8,665 bases of DNA from a bacterium (lineage in GTDB: Bacteria; KSB1; UBA2214): contig JAKQKF010000433.1 in assembly GCA_029560815.1 (NCBI GenBank), positions 1 through 8,665 on the forward strand, written 5' to 3'. Under the pieces are notes generated by a model that was not told the DNA's origin, searched no databases, and worked only from the letters and a program-made list of their open reading frames with translations. Shown here piece after piece: positions 5,884 through 8,665 of this stretch (positions are counted from its first letter, which is position 1; every line of letters starts with the position of its first letter). The translations under genes and the position numbers were made by a program.

Positions 5884-8016
5884 ATGCCCAATCTGCTCAG
5901 TCACGAAACCTCTCCCTACCTGCTCCAGCACGCCCGCAACCCTGTGGACTGGTTCCCCTGGGGGCCGGAGGCGATCGACAAGGCCGGACGCGAAGAGAGG
6001 CCCATCTTCCTCAGCATCGGTTATGCGGCCTGCCACTGGTGTCACGTCATGGCGCACGAATCGTTCGAGGACGCTGATACCGCGGCTTTTCTCAACGCGC
6101 ATTTTGTCAGCATCAAAGTCGACCGCGAGGAACGACCCGATCTGGACAGTCTCTACATGAACGCGACAGTGGCCCTCACCGGCTCCGGGGGCTGGCCGAT
6201 GTCGGTCTTTCTTACTCCCGGCTTGCAGCCGTTCTATGCCGGCACCTACTTTCCGCCGGTGCCCCGCTACAATATGCCCTCTTTCCGCGAAGTGCTGGCA
6301 GCGCTGGCGGCGCTTTGGCAAAATGAGCGCGAAAAGGCGCTCGATTCGGCGGCACAGGTGGCTGCCCATATCCGGCAGCACGCCTCCCTCAGCCACAGCC
6401 AGCGGACACTCACCCCCCGGCACCTCGACCAGGCGGCCGCAACCCTGCGCCAAAATTACGACCGGGAATATGGCGGCTGGGGCAGCGCGCCCAAATTTCC
6501 CCAGCCCATGGCCATCGAATTCCTCCTGCGGCGGCACTGCGCAGGCGACCGCGATGCGCTCGAACCGGCCCTTCACGCGCTGAACTGCATGGCGCGCGGC
6601 GGTATGTACGATGTGGTGGGCGGCGGCTTTTCCCGCTACTCCACCGATACCTACTGGCGCGTGCCGCATTTCGAAAAGATGCTTTACGATAACGCCCAAC
6701 TGGCGCGCGTCTATTTGCACGCCTGGCAGATCACCGGCCAGCCGGACTTTTACCGCGTGATGGCCGGAACGATCGGTTTTGTCGCCCGCGAGTTGACCCA
6801 TCCCGAAGGCGGCTTTTGCTCCGCACTGGACGCTGATTCGGAGGGCGTGGAGGGGAAATTCTACCTCTGGACCAGGGAAGAGATCAGAGCGCAGTTGGCG
6901 GAGAACAGCGCCTTTTTCGAGGCCGCTTACGGCGTGACTGAACACGGCAATTGGGAAGGCAGCATGGTGCTGCAGCGCATCCTTGACGACGCTGCTCTCG
7001 CCGACCGCTTCGGCCTCGCCCCGGAATCGGTTCCCTCCCTGCTGGCCGGCTGCCACGCCCGGCTGCTCGCGGCCCGGGCAAAGCGCCCCCGCCCGGCGAC
7101 CGACGACAAAATCCTGACCGCCTGGAACGGCCTCATGCTGGCGACGCTGGCCGAGGCCGCGCGCGCCCCGGTCGGGCCGGCAGGAGCCCGGGCGGACGCA
7201 TCCCCGGAATTTCAGAGAGGATTCCAGGCAGGGCCTCCACCGGAGTCCTGGGCAGAACCTCAAGCCGGATCACCCCTGCAGGAATTATGCTACAACCTGG
7301 CTGTGCGCAACGCAGACTTTTTGCTCACCGCCTTGCGGCCGGGAGGTAAATTGCGACGTTCCTGGCGGGAGGGAAGGACCACCCGGCAGGTTTTTCTTGA
7401 CGATTTTGCTGCTCTCATTCTCGGCTTGCTCGAACTCTACCAGACCGATTTCCAGGAACGCTGGTATCTCGCCGCGCTGGAATTGGCCGACGAGATGATC
7501 GCACGTTTCAGCGATCCGCAGGGCGGGTTTTTCGACACCCCTGCCGACAGCGAGCCGCTGATCATGCGCCCCAAAGAAGTGCAAGACAACGCCATTCCTT
7601 CCGGCGGCGCCCTGGCCTGCGAGGCGCTGCTCAAACTGGCCGCCTTTACCGGCAAGGGCGACTATCGCAGCCTGGCGGAACAGTCGCTCACGGGCATCGG
7701 AGAAGTGGCTCTGCGCTATCCGACTGCTTTCGCACAGTGGCTCTCGGCGGCGGATTTTGCCCTGACCAGGGGAAAACAGGCGGCGCTCCTGGGAGATCCG
7801 GAGGACGGCAATTTTCAAACCCTCATACAATTTCTGCGCGCGGAATACCGCCCCGGCCTGGTGGTAGCTGCCTCAGCCTTTCCCCCTTCCGCATCTTCAC
7901 CTGCCCTGCTGAAAGACCGCCCCCTCGTGGAGGGCAGGGCGACGCTCTACCTGTGCGAGGATCTGGTTTGCCGGCAGCCGGTGACGCAGGTCGACCAGCT
8001 CGCCAAATTGCTTTGA
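5884..8016 (+). CDS. DUF255 thioredoxin-domain protein, YyaL / SPATA20 (SSP411) family
   Basis: A 710-residue, probably cytosolic protein with a thioredoxin-like N-terminus and an (alpha/alpha)6-barrel-like remainder. Signatures: [17 protein letters not shown] at residues 7-23; the redox motif C50-H-W-C53 inside the family hallmark [18 protein letters not shown] at 102-112; [12 protein letters not shown] from about 197; [12 protein letters not shown] from 262; [16 protein letters not shown] from 314; and [12 protein letters not shown] from 407. Length is normal for the family. The ATG at 5884 was chosen because conserved sequence begins at once and AAGG lies seven bases upstream; an in-frame ATG at 5809 would add 25 residues of no family character and translate the leader hairpin. 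The family's biochemical role is not well established; a redox or sugar-epimerase-like activity has been guessed from its folds. Residues about 428-465 are a Pro/Gly/Ala-rich insert where relatives normally continue straight into the next helix. Confidence 0.95.
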   Translation: MPNLLSHETSPYLLQHARNPVDWFPWGPEAIDKAGREERPIFLSIGYAACHWCHVMAHESFEDADTAAFLNAHFVSIKVDREERPDLDSLYMNATVALTGSGGWPMSVFLTPGLQPFYAGTYFPPVPRYNMPSFREVLAALAALWQNEREKALDSAAQVAAHIRQHASLSHSQRTLTPRHLDQAAATLRQNYDREYGGWGSAPKFPQPMAIEFLLRRHCAGDRDALEPALHALNCMARGGMYDVVGGGFSRYSTDTYWRVPHFEKMLYDNAQLARVYLHAWQITGQPDFYRVMAGTIGFVARELTHPEGGFCSALDADSEGVEGKFYLWTREEIRAQLAENSAFFEAAYGVTEHGNWEGSMVLQRILDDAALADRFGLAPESVPSLLAGCHARLLAARAKRPRPATDDKILTAWNGLMLATLAEAARAPVGPAGARADASPEFQRGFQAGPPPESWAEPQAGSPLQELCYNLAVRNADFLLTALRPGGKLRRSWREGRTTRQVFLDDFAALILGLLELYQTDFQERWYLAALELADEMIARFSDPQGGFFDTPADSEPLIMRPKEVQDNAIPSGGALACEALLKLAAFTGKGDYRSLAEQSLTGIGEVALRYPTAFAQWLSAADFALTRGKQAALLGDPEDGNFQTLIQFLRAEYRPGLVVAASAFPPSASSPALLKDRPLVEGRATLYLCEDLVCRQPVTQVDQLAKLL

Positions 8017-8125
8017 GTTTAATATCCCGCGGCCTCATCCTGTCCGACGCCATTCGATGCTGTAAAACAACATGATTGTCTGAAAGAACGCTCTTCATTT
8101 TATTTGCGCGTTTATCAGATTATTC
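8017..8125. other. Spacer after the DUF255 gene, no clear terminator
   Basis: This is the first part of a 364-base gene-free region (8017-8380); the rest is covered by the promoter, operator and leader entries. GAAAGAACGCTCTTC (8082-8096) followed by ATTTTATTT could be a very weak stem with a T-rich tail, the only terminator-like element here. No reading frame of interest is seen. Confidence 0.3.
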
Positions 8126-8154
8126 TTGACTGGGATATTATTTTATTGTATAAT
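8126..8154 (+). promoter_or_regulatory. Near-consensus sigma-70 promoter of the GntR-type regulator
   Basis: TTGACT (8126-8131, 5 of 6) and a perfect TATAAT (8149-8154) are separated by exactly 17 bases inside an AT-rich stretch. Transcription would start near 8161, giving a leader of about 220 bases before the regulator start at 8381. This is by far the best promoter in the window, and the intrinsic strength suggests a repressible promoter. Confidence 0.75.
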
Positions 8155-8167
8155 TGTATAGACAATT
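8152..8167. promoter_or_regulatory. AraR-box-like operator overlapping the -10 and start site
   Basis: AATTGT (8152-8157) and ACAATT (8162-8167) form a perfect 6-bp dyad with a four-base spacer, overlapping the -10 box and expected start. From memory, the B. subtilis AraR box is about ANTTGTNCGTNCAANT; this site has the same 16-base length and matches 9 of the 12 defined positions, differing only at the centre. The gene downstream encodes a GntR-type protein that may be AraR-like, so autorepression is a natural reading. TTGTATA also occurs twice in direct orientation here (8146-8152, 8154-8160). Confidence 0.5.
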
Positions 8168-8210
8168 GATCGTTGAATGGCCTGGCGGGTGATGGAGCAC
8201 AGCGAGCGCG

Positions 8211-8338
8211 CGCCAAAACGAGGTGGGGTGGGAGCCAGAACAAGATCGGATGGGAGCCAGAGGATAGGCGTTTGAGCACCGGGAGAGTCGCCAGAGCGAT
8301 GTCGGACGGGAGCCAGAAGAGGGGCGGGGAGCCCGAGT
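8211..8338 (+). repeat. Imperfect tandem duplication, 78-base period, with GGGAGCCAGA motifs
   Basis: Unit 1 starts at 8211 (CGCCAAAACGAGG) and unit 2 at 8289 (CGCCAGAGCGATG); they align over about 50 bases, with one 3-base deletion in unit 2. The most conserved part is GGGAGCCAGAA (8230 and 8308). Each unit ends in a second copy of the same 10-mer: GGGAGCCAGA at 8252 and the variant GGGAGCCCGA at 8327. The repeats lie in the regulator's leader. A TTG-initiated frame of 66 codons (8173-8373) spans them and ends seven bases before the regulator, but it has no ribosome binding site and the differences between units mostly change amino acids, so I do not call it a gene. Confidence 0.6.
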
Positions 8339-8380
8339 TGAATGCAGGATGGCAGGAGTCGAATACGCAATGAGCCGCTT

Positions 8381-8665
8381 ATGATCATCGATCGCAACAG
8401 CCCGGTACCGCAATACTTCCAGCTGCAGACCTGGCTGATCGGGCAGATCGAACAGGGCGTCTTCAAGCCGCACGACAAGATTCCCACCGAGGAGGAACTC
8501 AGCCGGGAAACCGGCATGGCCCGCGCCACCATCCGCCAGGCCATTCAGAACCTGGTCAACATGGGCTATCTCAATCGCAAGCGCCGCCTCGGCACCTTTG
8601 TCCTTTCGCAGACCGCCGCAGGCGGCAGGAGCCGCATTGTCGGGGTGCTGGTGCATGACATCCGC
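8381..8665 (+). CDS. GntR-family transcriptional regulator, probably with LacI-like C-terminal domain (3' end outside window)
   Basis: The first 95 residues of a DNA-binding regulator. Residues 1-75 form a GntR winged helix-turn-helix: PVPQYFQLQTWL at 8-19, then IPTEEELSRETGMARATIRQ as the helix-turn-helix (residues about 34-53), and a wing ending in RRLGTFV. After a short Gly/Ser-rich linker comes RIVGVLVHDIR (85-95), which looks like the first strand of a periplasmic-binding / LacI-type sugar sensor (IGVLVPDI style) rather than a FadR, HutC or MocR effector domain. That architecture is that of AraR-type repressors, usually of sugar catabolism genes. The start ATG at 8381 begins the conserved region; its ribosome binding site is weak, and AGGAG at about 8354 is too far. 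An AraR-like dyad over its own promoter suggests autoregulation. Its other targets lie outside the window. Confidence 0.92.
   Translation, partial: MIIDRNSPVPQYFQLQTWLIGQIEQGVFKPHDKIPTEEELSRETGMARATIRQAIQNLVNMGYLNRKRRLGTFVLSQTAAGGRSRIVGVLVHDIR

Noticed and set aside
5806..7263. Minus-strand frame of 485 codons opposite the DUF255 gene.
   Set aside because: It is antisense to a gene with unmistakable signatures; the translation has no recognisable domain and its length is explained by high GC.
8020..8140. 9-bp inverted repeat TAATATCCC (8020-8028) and GGGATATTA (8132-8140), the second half inside the promoter spacer.
   Set aside because: The arms are 103 bases apart and AT-rich; a match of this size can arise by chance and nothing else ties the two halves together.
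8173..8373. Small TTG-initiated gene of 66 codons directly before the regulator.
   Set aside because: No Shine-Dalgarno site, low-complexity composition produced by the nucleotide duplication, and mostly amino-acid-changing differences between the repeat units.
8138..8656. Minus-strand frame of 172 codons overlapping the regulator.
   Set aside because: It is antisense to the conserved GntR helix-turn-helix and the repeat region, with no protein-family character.
1..8665. CRISPR array, insertion sequence, tRNA or prophage segment.
   Set aside because: No regularly spaced exact repeats, transposase motifs, terminal inverted repeats, cloverleaf or phage genes were seen on either strand.

Overview
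This window is GC-rich bacterial DNA with short AT-rich intergenic patches, Shine-Dalgarno-like sites and a near-consensus sigma-70 promoter. No rRNA, tRNA, transposase, phage gene or CRISPR array was seen, and nothing in it fixes the taxon. The AraR-like GntR regulator, MenA-like prenyltransferase and DUF255 thioredoxin protein are spread over many phyla, so I name no lineage.

Layout. (1) Positions 1-1706, minus: a ClC chloride channel/antiporter with a C-terminal CBS pair, running off the left edge with probably only its last few residues missing. (2) Positions 1707-2147: a 441-base divergent spacer holding weak promoter candidates for both sides and a GC-rich leader with mutually exclusive inverted-repeat arms before the next gene. 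(3) Positions 2148-3572, plus: an atypical SDR / NAD(P)-binding protein with a C-terminal DUF2867 domain. (4) Positions 3569-5518, minus: a two-gene operon, first a MenA-like UbiA prenyltransferase, then 18 bases later a tocopherol-cyclase-family protein. The SDR and cyclase genes meet tail to tail and share a CTAG at their stop codons. (5) Positions 5519-5883: the operon's upstream region with a perfect 9-bp operator-like dyad, a start-less reading frame that looks like a gene remnant, and a perfect 9-bp hairpin. (6) Positions 5884-8016, plus: a YyaL/SPATA20-type DUF255 thioredoxin-domain protein with an unusual low-complexity insert. (7) Positions 8017-8380: an intergenic region with a strong promoter, an AraR-box-like dyad over its start site, and a roughly 220-base leader carrying a 78-bp-period imperfect duplication. 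(8) Positions 8381 to the right edge, plus: the N-terminus of a GntR-type regulator that probably continues into a LacI-like sensor domain.

How the genes may work together. The most interesting unit is the prenyltransferase-cyclase operon. In plants and cyanobacteria these two enzyme classes act in sequence, prenylating an aromatic head group and then closing the chromanol ring, to make tocopherol. Here the prenyltransferase resembles MenA rather than a homogentisate enzyme. An inferred hypothesis is therefore a naphthoquinol- or other quinol-derived chromanol made by a minimal two-gene cassette, possibly with help from the convergent NAD(P)-binding protein. The ClC protein, the DUF255 protein and the sugar-type regulator look like independent neighbours.
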